Origin: Biomphalaria glabrata
Lineage: Eukaryota; Mollusca; Gastropoda; Planorbidae
DNA length: 64,000 nt
Assembly: GCF_947242115.1 (NCBI RefSeq)
Contig: NC_074724.1
Coordinates: 34,425,005-34,489,004, forward strand
Reading direction: 5' to 3'
How positions within the stretch are numbered: position 1 is the first letter of the stretch; each line of letters starts with the position of its first letter. Of the stretch, positions 24,061-35,700 are shown piece by piece. The notes beneath the pieces are model-generated. The model was not told the origin of the DNA and made no database searches. It worked only from the letters and a program-made list of their open reading frames with translations. The position numbers and the translations under genes were made by a program.

Positions 24061-24442
24061 ATCTAAAGTCAAATTATTTTCGTTCTTTTTAAACAAACTC
24101 TCTGGTGCCACAAATATTACGAACTACGGTACAGTTGATAAAAAGTCTAACCCTAACCCAGAACATCAGAAACAACATGGCCCTGGCCCGCTAGACTTGA
24201 GAAGCCCTCGTAGAGAGTTCAGAATGCTGATACGATGATAAAAACGACAAAGCCGTCCAAGGATACAATTACAGTGTCATTCCCTCACTGCTGATACTTA
24301 CCTAGACCATGAAACGGACCTAAAAAAGTGTATTACAAAATAAATATAGATAATACGGCAACAGGAAGCAACAAATACATGTATGATTTGAAAGTTACGA
24401 CAATGTTGGGATGTAAATGAGCTTAAAGGATTTTGGACGTGT

Positions 24443-24448
24443 TTTATT
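24443..24448 (-). promoter_or_regulatory. candidate polyadenylation signal AATAAA
   Basis: First canonical hexamer on the minus strand after the TAG stop of the IGSF9-like gene. Several later hexamers exist, so use of this one is unproven. Confidence 0.35.
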
Positions 24449-24586
24449 TTTAAAAACAATTATCAAGTCCATTCATAGAGAACTTTGTGGAATGCCAAAT
24501 AAAAAAAAAAAAAAAAAGATGATAATTTCTAATTTAACAAGAATCTTTTTCTGGATGTACAAAAATAAATAGAGACTTTTTAACTT

Positions 24587-26792
24587 CTACAACATCTCAC
24601 TGTCCATTGGATAAAGTGGCTCCCCATTTTGACCAATAGGTAGCGCAGACGAAGCAGTGGGTGGGGGCCGCAGGTCCTCGTCAGGACGTAGCTGCTGCTG
24701 CCTGTACTGTTTAAACTCCTCCCTCAGTTTCATAAACCTTACGTCTGAGTCAGGATAGCGGCTGGGCTTGCTACGCGGAGCATATTGATTGTCCTGGGCG
24801 TTGGGAACTTGGCCTGAATGTGCTGACCCCACTGGCCCCTCAGCATTCCCACTGAGTCGGGAGTAGCGCCGCAGATCATCAATGATATCGTTTTCCAAAG
24901 CGTTCAAAGAGTCAAACTCGTAGTTCTCATCCCCAGAGGTGTCTCTACGGTGGGCAGGAACACCGAAACTATGGCTTGCTTCCAAGCTGAGGTCCGGGTC
25001 ATGAGCAGAACTCAGGGAGGTACTTCCCTTGCCCCCGCTCCCTCGCCGATGAGGGTGCAGCGACCCTGTGCTCTGAGAAGTGTTCCTACTGCCAACTCCA
25101 CTGCTGTGGCTGCCGCTGTCATGATGCACAGGATCCTCTCCAAAATGCTGGACATGCCGGTACTGACCACTGGGGTCAGAAAAGCTGGTCAATGGAGTGG
25201 TGTACCGTGTAGGCAAGGCTTCTCTAGGGTCAAACCTGTTTGATGACTGAGCTTGTTCTAAGTATGCTGGACGACGTTGAGGATGAGGATAGAGGTGGGC
25301 TGGTTTAGGAGGAGGAGGCTCTGGATAATTTCTACTCGTTGGATAAATTCTCCGATCTATTGGCAGATCATTGGATGACCTTTCTCCAGCACGTGGAAGA
25401 GAAGTCATGTCCGGGTAGGATAACGATGGTCTATTACTGGCACTATCTCCCAAGTATTCATTATTCCTCAAACCATGATTACCATCACTTTGGGCCCTAA
25501 GCCGTGGCCAGTCATCTTCCAGGTCTGACATGTGGTAAGGAGCCTGTCTACGATTGACCGTGTTGTAGTACACAGGGTCTTGTAAGTTGGAATGTGACTT
25601 TGAGACCTTTGGAGGAATAAACAGGTTGGCACGACTCTGGGGAAGTGGATCAGAGTAGCCAGATATGTTGGCATAGCGAGAATGGGGGCCTGCAGAATGG
25701 GAGCGAGATGAGCTGCGAAGTCTCTGGACCACACCTTGAAGGTGGTCCCTGGTGTAGCCCAGGGGCCTTCCACTGCTGTTGTTACTTTCGTTGTCACTAG
25801 GGGCCCTGTGCTTTTGCGATGGGGTGACCATGGCAAAGGGCCTGTTAGTGTCTCCTGTGTTAACGTAGTACCCAGGGGCTGGAATGTCACTGTCAAAGTT
25901 AAAATTGTTTATGGGGTGGCTGGAAGCTGATGTGGAATGGCTTGGCTGGTTCTGAGAAAGCTGTTCAGAGTTTGGCTCCAGCACTGAGCTAATGTCTTCT
26001 ACCCCAAAGAGTGGAGCCCCAATGTTTGGTTGATGGATGGCATCATCGTCAGTTAAGTAGGTCATCTGGCTAGGTTTCATGGAACTGTGGCGAGGAAACA
26101 GGGGAGGATGTGGCCCCACTGCCCCAAACACCTCATCGTCATCACTTTGAAAACTTGGATGCTGAGTGTCTCTCAAGGATGACCCAGAGTGGCTGCGATT
26201 ATGATGGTGGTAGGATGGATGATTGACATACTGGGCGGACTGGCTTGGATGCTGTTTGGAGATGGTCGGCAATTCTGACGCTTTGGATGAATGGGGAGCA
26301 GGGAATGAGACAGATTTCGGCAGAGTTGGAGGTTCATGGGACGTTGGGAGAATCACTGGAGGAGGCGGGGCTGCATTGGCATGCTTGTGGAGAGGGGCAT
26401 AACTGGTATGAGGCAAGTGGCCTGAATTCAGAGGCAAAGATCTGGATAAAGGCAGCTGGCTAACACTGTGCTGGTCAGGCCAGGTCGAGTTCTTAACATC
26501 TGGACGAGCCCGGAACGACCCAGCCTGTGACCTGTCACTCCTAAAACTAATGTCATGAGTCAAAGGCACCTGGCGACCAGCATCCTGGTCATACCCCTCC
26601 CTACCAGCGGCGACACTGCGGCCATAGCTGTGAGAATCCATAACGTCATTCACAAGCGATGACCTCATATCAGCCGACTGGTCGAGTCTGCGAGTCTGGG
26701 GTAGAAAAAAAATGCCGTCCCTGTTGTCTAGCGATGTCACAAAGTCTCCTCCTCCATTGTGCTGCCAGCGATCCCATTTTGGCGTAGGTTCA
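24587..26792 (-). CDS. IGSF9: IGSF9-like terminal coding exon: cytoplasmic tail
   Basis: 2206 bp single exon encoding the last 735 residues, stop TAG at 24587-24589, acceptor CTTCAG. The tail is low-complexity and rich in Ser, Pro, His and Asn, with Pro-rich candidate SH3 sites (AAPPPPVILP; PEPPPPKPAH near 25310). Two blocks look constrained: RRDTSGDENYEFDSLNALEN (about 24880-24955) and KLREEFKQYRQQQ (about 24690-24735), both with counterparts near the C-terminus of vertebrate IGSF9 proteins as I remember them. The protein ends DSEML, with Glu at position -2, closer to a class III than a class I PDZ ligand. An unbroken 735-codon frame in AT-rich DNA makes this exon secure. Confidence 0.92.
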
Positions 26793-29700
26793 CTGAAGAG
26801 AGATAGCAAAGAAATTGGGTTTTAAAAAATGTTATAAATGTATATGAAACAATATACAATATTGAAACGGCAGAAAAAGAAACACAAAATGAAAACATAT
26901 TAGGAAAAATAAGTGCCTATAAAAAAAAGAATGTCAATACTAAAATGTTTGATTTTTAAATGTTTAACAGGTCTCCGATGTTCCTTCAGAGTTAGAGATA
27001 ATTTACAGCCTAGTCCAAACTTTACGCATGTCGACAGGGGATAACAGCAGGCAGGGTATGAACCCAGGACCATCAAGAAGTCCAAACAACAGCCCAGCGC
27101 GCACGCTGCACGACCAGGCATCACTAAGCTGAGAAATGTTCTCATGACTAGCTCTCAGTAACTACACTGAGAGATTCTCCAATAAAATACAGTGGCTAAC
27201 TTCACGAGCTTAAACCTTCTCTCTCTAGACAATCTCTCTCTCTTGGTTCATAAGCTAGACATATGACATTGTCAATGAAGATAATTAAAAAAAAAAAAAG
27301 TTTTAGAGTTTTTACAACATATATATAGGAAGGGTGAATCTGAGACTAATTATTAATTAATTTTTGAGGACAAAAATGATTAAAAAATGAAATCTGGACA
27401 ATGAGTACAACAAAAAAAAAAAAGACTTCTTAACTTAAAAACAAAAAATAGAATTCTGTGGCAACTAGTTTTAGGTTTTCAAAGTTTTAGTTGTCAATGA
27501 AAATAAAGTCAGCCGAAGGTTATGTTTATAAATTCATCCATTTTGAATACAGTCAGCAGTGCTATGGTTTAATGAAATGACTAGAGCCAGAGAGAAGAAG
27601 GTTAATCTTCATGTTTAGTGAATTCAAGTTTTTAGATATTTAGGAATAGATCACACACAAACAAAAGGGACATAAGAATTAAAATACAACTATTGAAACA
27701 AATATTATTGAACATAAAGAGGAATCTGTGAAGACTCACTAAAACAATAGCACACAATTAATTCATTAATAATTAGTTAAACAAAAATTTGCTGGAAATA
27801 CAATAAAATGGAGTCCATCCGAGAACATTCTCTAGAAAATAAAAAAAATTTCTATACAAAAAGTCACATGCAGTTGTTTAATTTCCCACAATGCCCTTAG
27901 CAGACGTGAGTACTTTACCTTTCCTAATCCTGGTGCCAAGGCCAGATTGTAAAAAAGAAAAACAAGAAAACATCAATAGTGAGCACAGACAGAGATATGA
28001 GCTTTCTTACCACAATGGAAATAATACATTAGATCTTTTCAATGGAAGGATATTCTTCAATAAATAGATACTAAGTCAAATATATATATATAGATCTTTT
28101 CAATGGAAGGATAGTCTTCAATAAATAAATACTAAGTCATATATATATATATATAGATCTTTTCAATGGAAGGATAGTCTTTAATAAATACATACTAAGT
28201 CAAAAATATATATAGATCTTTTCAATGGAAGGATAGTCTTCAATAAATAAATACTAAGTCAAATATATACAAAAAAGATGGAAAGAAAGTTGTGAAAATT
28301 TTAAAAAAAATAGTAACATTTTTCAATTACTACCTTTATCTAACACCAGTCTGGGTGCAGTGTCTACAAAGGGGGAGTTGTGTGAAATTTATTTTATTGA
28401 GATGGTAATTTAGCAGAGTTGTGTGTCCTGTCCTTAGTTGGAAGATTGTAGATTGCTCTTTGCGGGGGAGAAAGTTTGTTAGGCATGTTCTTTTCTTTGT
28501 ACATGGCTCTGCCTGTGTTTCCTGTTGCCCATTGGTTGAGCCACTTCTCTTTGTGGTTGCTGATTAACAAAGGACTGTCAATGCCGGGGGTGAAAGTGGG
28601 GATAAGCTCCCCACTTTCAAAGAAATGCTCCCAAGGCTTGCGTATCTAAATGCCTCTGACAGTCAAATCCAGCTTATGGCCTTCACGTGTGATTTTCCCA
28701 AAAATCCAGCGGAACCTGCTCTTATAAACTGACAGGAGAAGGGATGAAAGGCGGAACACTGGCGCCTCAAAAACAGTTTAGCTTCGTGTTGATGGGGCAC
28801 GCCAGCCTGAATAATGCAACCCATATAGGAGAAGGAAAACTCTGACTCCAAACCTCCACTTTGTGGCGATACTCCCCCTTGTGGGTATCGGGGCTTGGAA
28901 ATGACCAAGAGTAATAATAACCCCTATGCCTTTCCACTTGTGAATAATAGTGGAGCTTCTCCCCCTCTAGGTGCTTTTTGACGGACGTCTGGACTGCACT
29001 ACTCCAGACAGTGGTCTATGTCTCACTATGCTCTACTACTGAATTATAAACCCATCACGAAGTTTTTTTTCTGGAACTGGTGATTGTGATAGCGTGAAGG
29101 GGCCTGGATCCAGGATGTGAGGATTCCACAGGGCATACCCAGGGCACAGCCCATCTTAAGCTTTTCTACTGCAAAATAGTTTCATTTGGAGAGCTCTGTG
29201 GATGGCGGAGAATGGACCATTGGCCAACCCCACCTTGTCCCATGGATATTCCAGTTACAGTTTCAGAACCAGACGTTCTTTTAAATTCAGTATTGGAGCA
29301 ATTTGCCAAGACCGAAAACTTCCTTAAAATTCGGGGATTATATATATATATATAAAGCCTGAGGAAACACCCAGCCTACACTAAATGCCAAGAAATAAAA
29401 GTAAGTTGTTCCTCCTGTTTTTTTTTCTAAGCATATTTTTTTTTTGCACAATTAACACAATCAGTAGGAGGCTTGATGCTCATTGTAGAAAGTATTGTTT
29501 GAAGCAGGTTTCTAATGAGTGCATTAGCATTTTGAAATGTTTGTGTAATTATGTAGAATGAAACGTATCAATCAGCGTAAACATGCTGTCTACTTACTGT
29601 CTGCCATTCATTTCATCTGGTTTGCCGTAGGTCACATCATCTGTTGGGGGAAAAAAATAGAGAGGATTCAGCAATGACTGACAAATGCATTTAAATCTTT

Positions 29701-32700
29701 TCAAATAATTAACGTCTGTTTTTTTTAGCATCATTTGCATTATAAATAATTGTTCTAAATAGCTTATATTTTTTTGGGGCATATTGCCTGAGTGGTAAAG
29801 CGTTTGGCTACTGAACTGAGGAGGTTTTTATTTGAATTCAGGCGAAGACTGGGATTTTTAGGACGCATCAGACTTCACCCAGCTCAAATGGGTACCTGAC
29901 TGTCACAGGATCTTGAGGTGTCAAATATGTGACAGGTTGTCCTTGATGAAGTGTCAGTGCCATTGAAGCCGGGAATTCTTATGTATATATTGATATTAGA
30001 TCTAAATATCTTTAGACATTCAAATAATGAAGATCCTTTACTTCAAAATGCAAAACTTTAATTCGAAAACTAGGAATCACTCACAACATATAAAATGTAC
30101 AAATGAAACTGTATCAATTGAATATCTTCTTCAGAGCTTGTTAACAATAAATTCAAACAATTATATAAATTCTACAACCGAAAATCAAATTGTCTCTTTA
30201 AGTTTCATCTAACAACTTTTTAGTCTACAACCTTTCTCTACTAAATCATCTCTACAACGGACTCGTCTCTTTAGCTGAAACAAGACCCCCCGGGCAAAAC
30301 CACGCCATATCACTTTCATTATAACTTTCTGGAAAGAAGGCTAAGCTAGTTGCTAAGGTTACTGCCGGTACTTAGATGCATCTAGTCTGCTACGTGGCAC
30401 TGACATATGTTGAGGAAGTAAACAGATTGCAATGTTTGAAAGGGGTCTATTTACCTTTCATGTTATTACATATTACTTAAAATATTACAGCGCTTTTTGT
30501 TTGTTATAAATATTTTGAAAAGAGAACGGCCATCTTTATATAATTTTTTATAAAATTAAAATATTTAGCTCTGAAAAATGATTTTTTAAAACTAGGCTGA
30601 TAGAAGACATACATTGCCAGTGCATGTCAAAATTATACGTTGTTTTTTTTGAAATAGTACATTGCCATAACATTTAATTAATAGGATTACATGTTTCATA
30701 ATCTCTTTCTTTAAAATAATATTCGGGCAAAGATTTATATTAGTTAACTAAATATTATATCTATACATATATTCCAGTCTTCTTACTGTATTTAGATTTG
30801 GCTTTTCTGTCCTTTTTCCTACTGTGAAAAATGGCAACCAGAGCCAAGAGGACTGCAACCAATAGGAAGAGGACACCTCCAATGATTCCACCAATCAGGG
30901 CCTCAGGAAGGACAAGGTCATCTGATGGGGAGAATTAACAGTACTGAGTTTAATTTTCAACTTGAAACATTTTATAAATAGCATGTGGCTACATGTCAGC
31001 AAAATAAAATCCCAGTCAAACTCAATAGAGTGAACTACTAAATGTAAAGCAATCTTAAACTTAAATATTGATTCCAACATTTTAGTAGGTTACAAAAAGA
31101 CGGATAATACATTGACATAAAATGATCTGAATAGAAAATATTTTTACATTAATTAAAATTAATATGAACATTTTTTAATTGATCTGACTCTCACTATTCC
31201 ATTTAGTATTTAAAAATTTTAAAAAGTTAAACTTCAATGAAATTAAATTAAGTTCTTTTAAGAAAAAAAATCATTTTCTAAAAAGACAATTAAAAGTTAA
31301 TTTAATAATTATGCTAGCGATTTTGCTAAAACAAATACCAAATAAAGACTGATTAATTAAGTTGATTGATGTTTTTATATATCCCATCTACCAACAGGGA
31401 CTTGCGACAGTTGTCAAGTCCTAAGTTTAATATAGTAACGTGCTAGAGTTGCGCATTAGATTATGAACATGTGCTGTTTTTTTTTTTTAATAACAATTTA
31501 TAAAATAAATGTGTGAATACATAATCAATAAAAATGTACCTTGAGCCTCACCAGATATCAGAGACATGCAAATAATAAATATGCACAATGCAAAAAAAAA
31601 AAAAAGGAAGTAAAAAGCTAAAAGACAGAAATAAAAAAACCCAGAAAGAAAAACAGATGCACAAAGAGTGAAAGAAAACAAAGAAACAAAGGGTGGCAAC
31701 AGAAGTACACAAAGACAGAAACAGCATCAGCGCTCAGAAACATTTAAAACTAACAAATACACGTTTTGCTTTCTGGTAATAACATACAATAAAAAAAACA
31801 AAATGGAGAAGCTAATGGGAGGATAAAAGAAGGCGGGAGCGGGGCATCCCAGCATACACTTTTCAAGTTAAGCTGTATATTTAAAATACCGGTACCTTAC
31901 AAAAAACAGTAAAAAAAAATATGCCTAAGTTGATCTTTGGGCTCAGACAATTATTGTCTCTTTTAAAAAAATGTATGTATAAGCAGTCAAAAGGTAGAAC
32001 AAAATTAAGAGTGAAAATTTGTAAAAGCTGCAGAAGTGGAACTTAATGAGTTCAACTTTTTAACTTTGAGGCCATTCCATGAAATGCAGCTTAGCAAGAT
32101 ATAAACAAAAAAGAAAAGTTATAAAAAAAAAAAGGATTACCTAATCGCTAAAAATAAAATTAAATATTTAAATATTTCTCATGGAAACAAAACAAAAAAA
32201 AAAAGATATATACATATAAACATTAAGGAGAAACTATTTGGAAAACAGACTATCAAGACAAAACTATAAATAGACTAACCTACTCTGTATCAGATGGTCA
32301 ACCCAAAATAAGCACATTAATCCTATATACAAGATATGGTATAGACAAACAAGACAACATAATCAAAAATGGTACGGTATGCAAATAATAAGACAACCAA
32401 AACCATAGGCTGCGGCTAAATCATAGGAACATTAATAATGTCACAGCAATACAGGGAGGGGGAGAGGGGAAGAGGGTGTGAACTATACCGGAAGATGACG
32501 AGGCATCCGCATTCGGATTCGCTGGAGATTTGGGCTTTCCTAGAAGGTTATTGATAAAAGATTTTTAAAAAAATAAAAAAAAACAAAACAACATCAACCT
32601 ATGTGTCGCAGACAATCATCTCATAACATCTTCATAGCAAAACATTCAAAGGACTAACACCGATGGTTGGTCAAGCTGAACTACAAGTTTTTTTCAATCA

Positions 32701-35700
32701 GACCAATGTGCCAGACAGCAGGAGTTTAAGAGTTTTTTCAAAAAAAATATGTTTCCGTCACTATATATCAGGAGTGAAGGGCGGACATGGCCTCCTAAAT
32801 TGTACCGATGTGTTTAAAAAACAAAATTAAATATACAAGGAGCTTCATGAGCGCAATTTCCACACTGACAGAACAACTCAGGGTTTTCAACCAGAGCAAT
32901 ATCAATATGCTGTGGCTTAAGGGGGAACACATTCATTAACTAACGAAATCAATTAGTTTATTATTGAATCAATTTTTTGTGGACCTTTTTAAGCCTGGAT
33001 GCCCTAATATTCCATCAACTAAAAAAAAAAAAAATTTCTATGGGCAGGGCCAGATTTGAGGCAGGATAAAAAAAAATAATTTTTCTAACATTTTTTCCCC
33101 CACATTTTAAATCTTATGGTTATCAACACCAACAATGTTGTGGTTAAGAATTGCCCCCCCTTGTATGGATGTGAGACTAAATGAATGAAAATATCGATGC
33201 CAGTAGTTAACTTCGATAGTCCAACTTAAAACATGTATCTCTATTTATCTTTACAGTTCAAATTGATATATTAAAAATATTATTTTTATTACAATAAAAA
33301 TCAATGTACAATACATTTCTTTGTGGCTACTGTGCTTGAATTGGAGACATTATCTTCTTATCTTATATAATACAGACGTTACTTCATTTTTTTAAATGTA
33401 TTTATTTATTACTTGTATTCTCACAAATACAATTCATTTATTATTATTAAAAGCTGCACTGTTTAACAGTGCTTTTAGAGAATTTTCAGTACAATATTTT
33501 CCACAGCGAATGCCTTCAATAGCAAACAATAGTGATAAACAAAAATTTTGTTCGAATTTCGCACCATATGCCAATTGGCCATGCCAACCATTAAGGGCCC
33601 CATTTTACATTGCCACATGTTTTTATGGATGGAATGACCCCTTCAAGCAAAAATTCCTGCTTTCCTGCCCACACTCTATCCATACATGCCATCATATCAC
33701 GCTAAAAACATACATTTTATGTTTACTAAATATTTTCATAACTTTAAAAGCTTTTAAAAATGTTTTCTTATGTTTGAATGCTTTTTTTAATATGGTTTCT
33801 TATGTTTATTTATATCCATTTACATTGTATTATAACTGTTCTCATTCAAAGGAACACTCCTATATGGCCTGTAACTTTCATACAACAGCGAGTCACGAGG
33901 AACTGGGAACCAATTAACTCATTTAATGATTTCTTATAGTAAAATTTGTTTTGGATACCAAACATTTGGTTTCTGACCAACTTTTCAGAACGGATTGCAG
34001 TTGTAGCATAAGGGGCTGAAGCAGTAAAGGAAAGTATGCTTCTAGCAAAGCCACAATTACACTATGGAGGTTTCTTTTCATCCCTATAAGTTAGATTTTA
34101 ACCCATAACAATGTTAAAATGGCTCTACACTCCAGATATATAGATTTTTTTAAAAAGACATTACCTACTGCTGTCGCTGCCCTCTAAAACAAACATACCA
34201 GGATCAACCAACAATTCTATTTTAGTTTCCACAGTGAATTACTAGATGGGGAGGTAACCCTTCATGCCACACTTACCACTGGGCACAGTGACCCGAGCTG
34301 CTTTGGATGGAATGCTGAAGGCCAGAACGCCGTAGGACCTTAGCCGGATGTTGTAGGTACCACTCCCCATGTCCTTCATTTCAGCGTAGCTTGTGGAGCC
34401 ACCTATAACCCTCACAGGATAGATAATCCAGTTACTGTTTTCATGGGAGTACTCTATCTTGTATCTAGATAAATAAACACTCCAAATGGTGAGAAAATGG
34501 AATAATAAAAATGACAAAATAAATTCAAAATGGTGACCATGGTTATAAAATGTTTAAAAAAAATATTTTTTTATAAGGAATGATGGTCATGTAAGGTGGA
34601 CTTAACTACAGATAAATTAGTGCCTAAAGTAATGTTATAAAAGATATTTTGGATAGACATGATAAAATGGTAAAACACAGCGTTTCTCAAATTTTTTTTC
34701 CTATACGGAACACTTCACACATTCTGAGATTTAGTGAAACACTATGCTTATTTTTTTAGAGAAATTAATTCAGTGAGTTATTCCAGCAGTTCATGGAACA
34801 CCTATTCAGGCCTCGCGGAACACAGTTTTGGAAACACTTTGGAAGCATTTTACGTCTCATGGGTCCACCTTTTGCCTTTGCAACTTCTTGTGTGACTTAA
34901 AGAGGCCAATCCTTGACACACAGCTGCGGTCACAGGTTGGGCATATGTCATCACCAGGCGCCGTTGCATTTTCACCCTTCTTTCTGCTGCTGTTGTGTAT
35001 GGCATCTGCAATCGGGGTCGCTTCCTTTATGCTCGCTCTCCATGTGGATGTATCCAGCGTCCCTTTCTCTCAGCTGCTGGTGTCAATTTTGAAGAGCTTC
35101 ATGTCGCGTTTGCATACATCCGTATGCTGTAAAAGTGGGCGACCAAAGCCTAAATATTTCAAAAAGCTTAGATCTTTTCTGCAGTCTAAGTTTCCTGACG
35201 TCTAGTGCAATGGGCTGTACAAAATTTCTTACAGGCTCATAACCAACTTAATATATTTTTGAACTGTCAGACTTGGAAGCTAGAACAACGATACTTAAGA
35301 CATGCTTACAAAGGACAAGTGGAGAGATGGGAAATGCTGTAAGGGTGGCAATATTCCAACCATAAAAAATAATCAGGCTCTCATTTTATCCTATTTGATG
35401 CCAGGGAATTCTAAGTCTTACACAGTTACAATCAACAAGAAAAAAAAAAGATCTTTAGAGGCTTGCAATGTGCAATGCGAAATGATATAATTTCATCAGG
35501 ACAGACAGACCATGATCAGCTAATACTTGAAAAGGAAAAGGAGCTCAGCCGTCAGACAAATTTGCTGATCACAACAACAAAAAAAAAAAAGCTGATAAAA
35601 GAAGTAGGCAGATTTGCAACAGACCCAACCAAAATGCTGCCCTGTATGCAGCCAGCTTTTCAAAGCGAGGATTGGACTCCACAGCCATTTCTTAGTTCAT

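Larger units (their letters stand above)
18970..24586 (-). other. 3' UTR and downstream flank of the IGSF9-like gene
   Basis: No coding signal on either strand. A minus-strand AATAAA lies at 24443-24448, about 140 nt past the stop, and others follow near 23605, 23555, 20910, 19742, 19450 and 19004. The region is A/T-rich and poor in recognisable mobile elements apart from a SINE fragment at 23970-24060, unlike the flanks. That would fit a long 3' UTR, but the true cleavage site cannot be read from sequence alone. Confidence 0.35.

Noticed and set aside
24950-25930. Frames opposite to or out of phase with the cytoplasmic-tail exon
   Set aside because: Shadows of the 735-codon terminal exon; no independent support.
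27903-27925. Possible micro-exon ending AGGAAAG before GTAAAG on the minus strand
   Set aside because: Any AG-bounded piece there is 5 or 11 nt and breaks the phase-2 join between the 29598-29640 exon and the last exon, which fits directly.
33396-33917. 173-codon plus-strand frame
   Set aside because: Composition expected from AT-rich DNA, no domain, antisense in an intron, with a LINE tail at its 5' edge.
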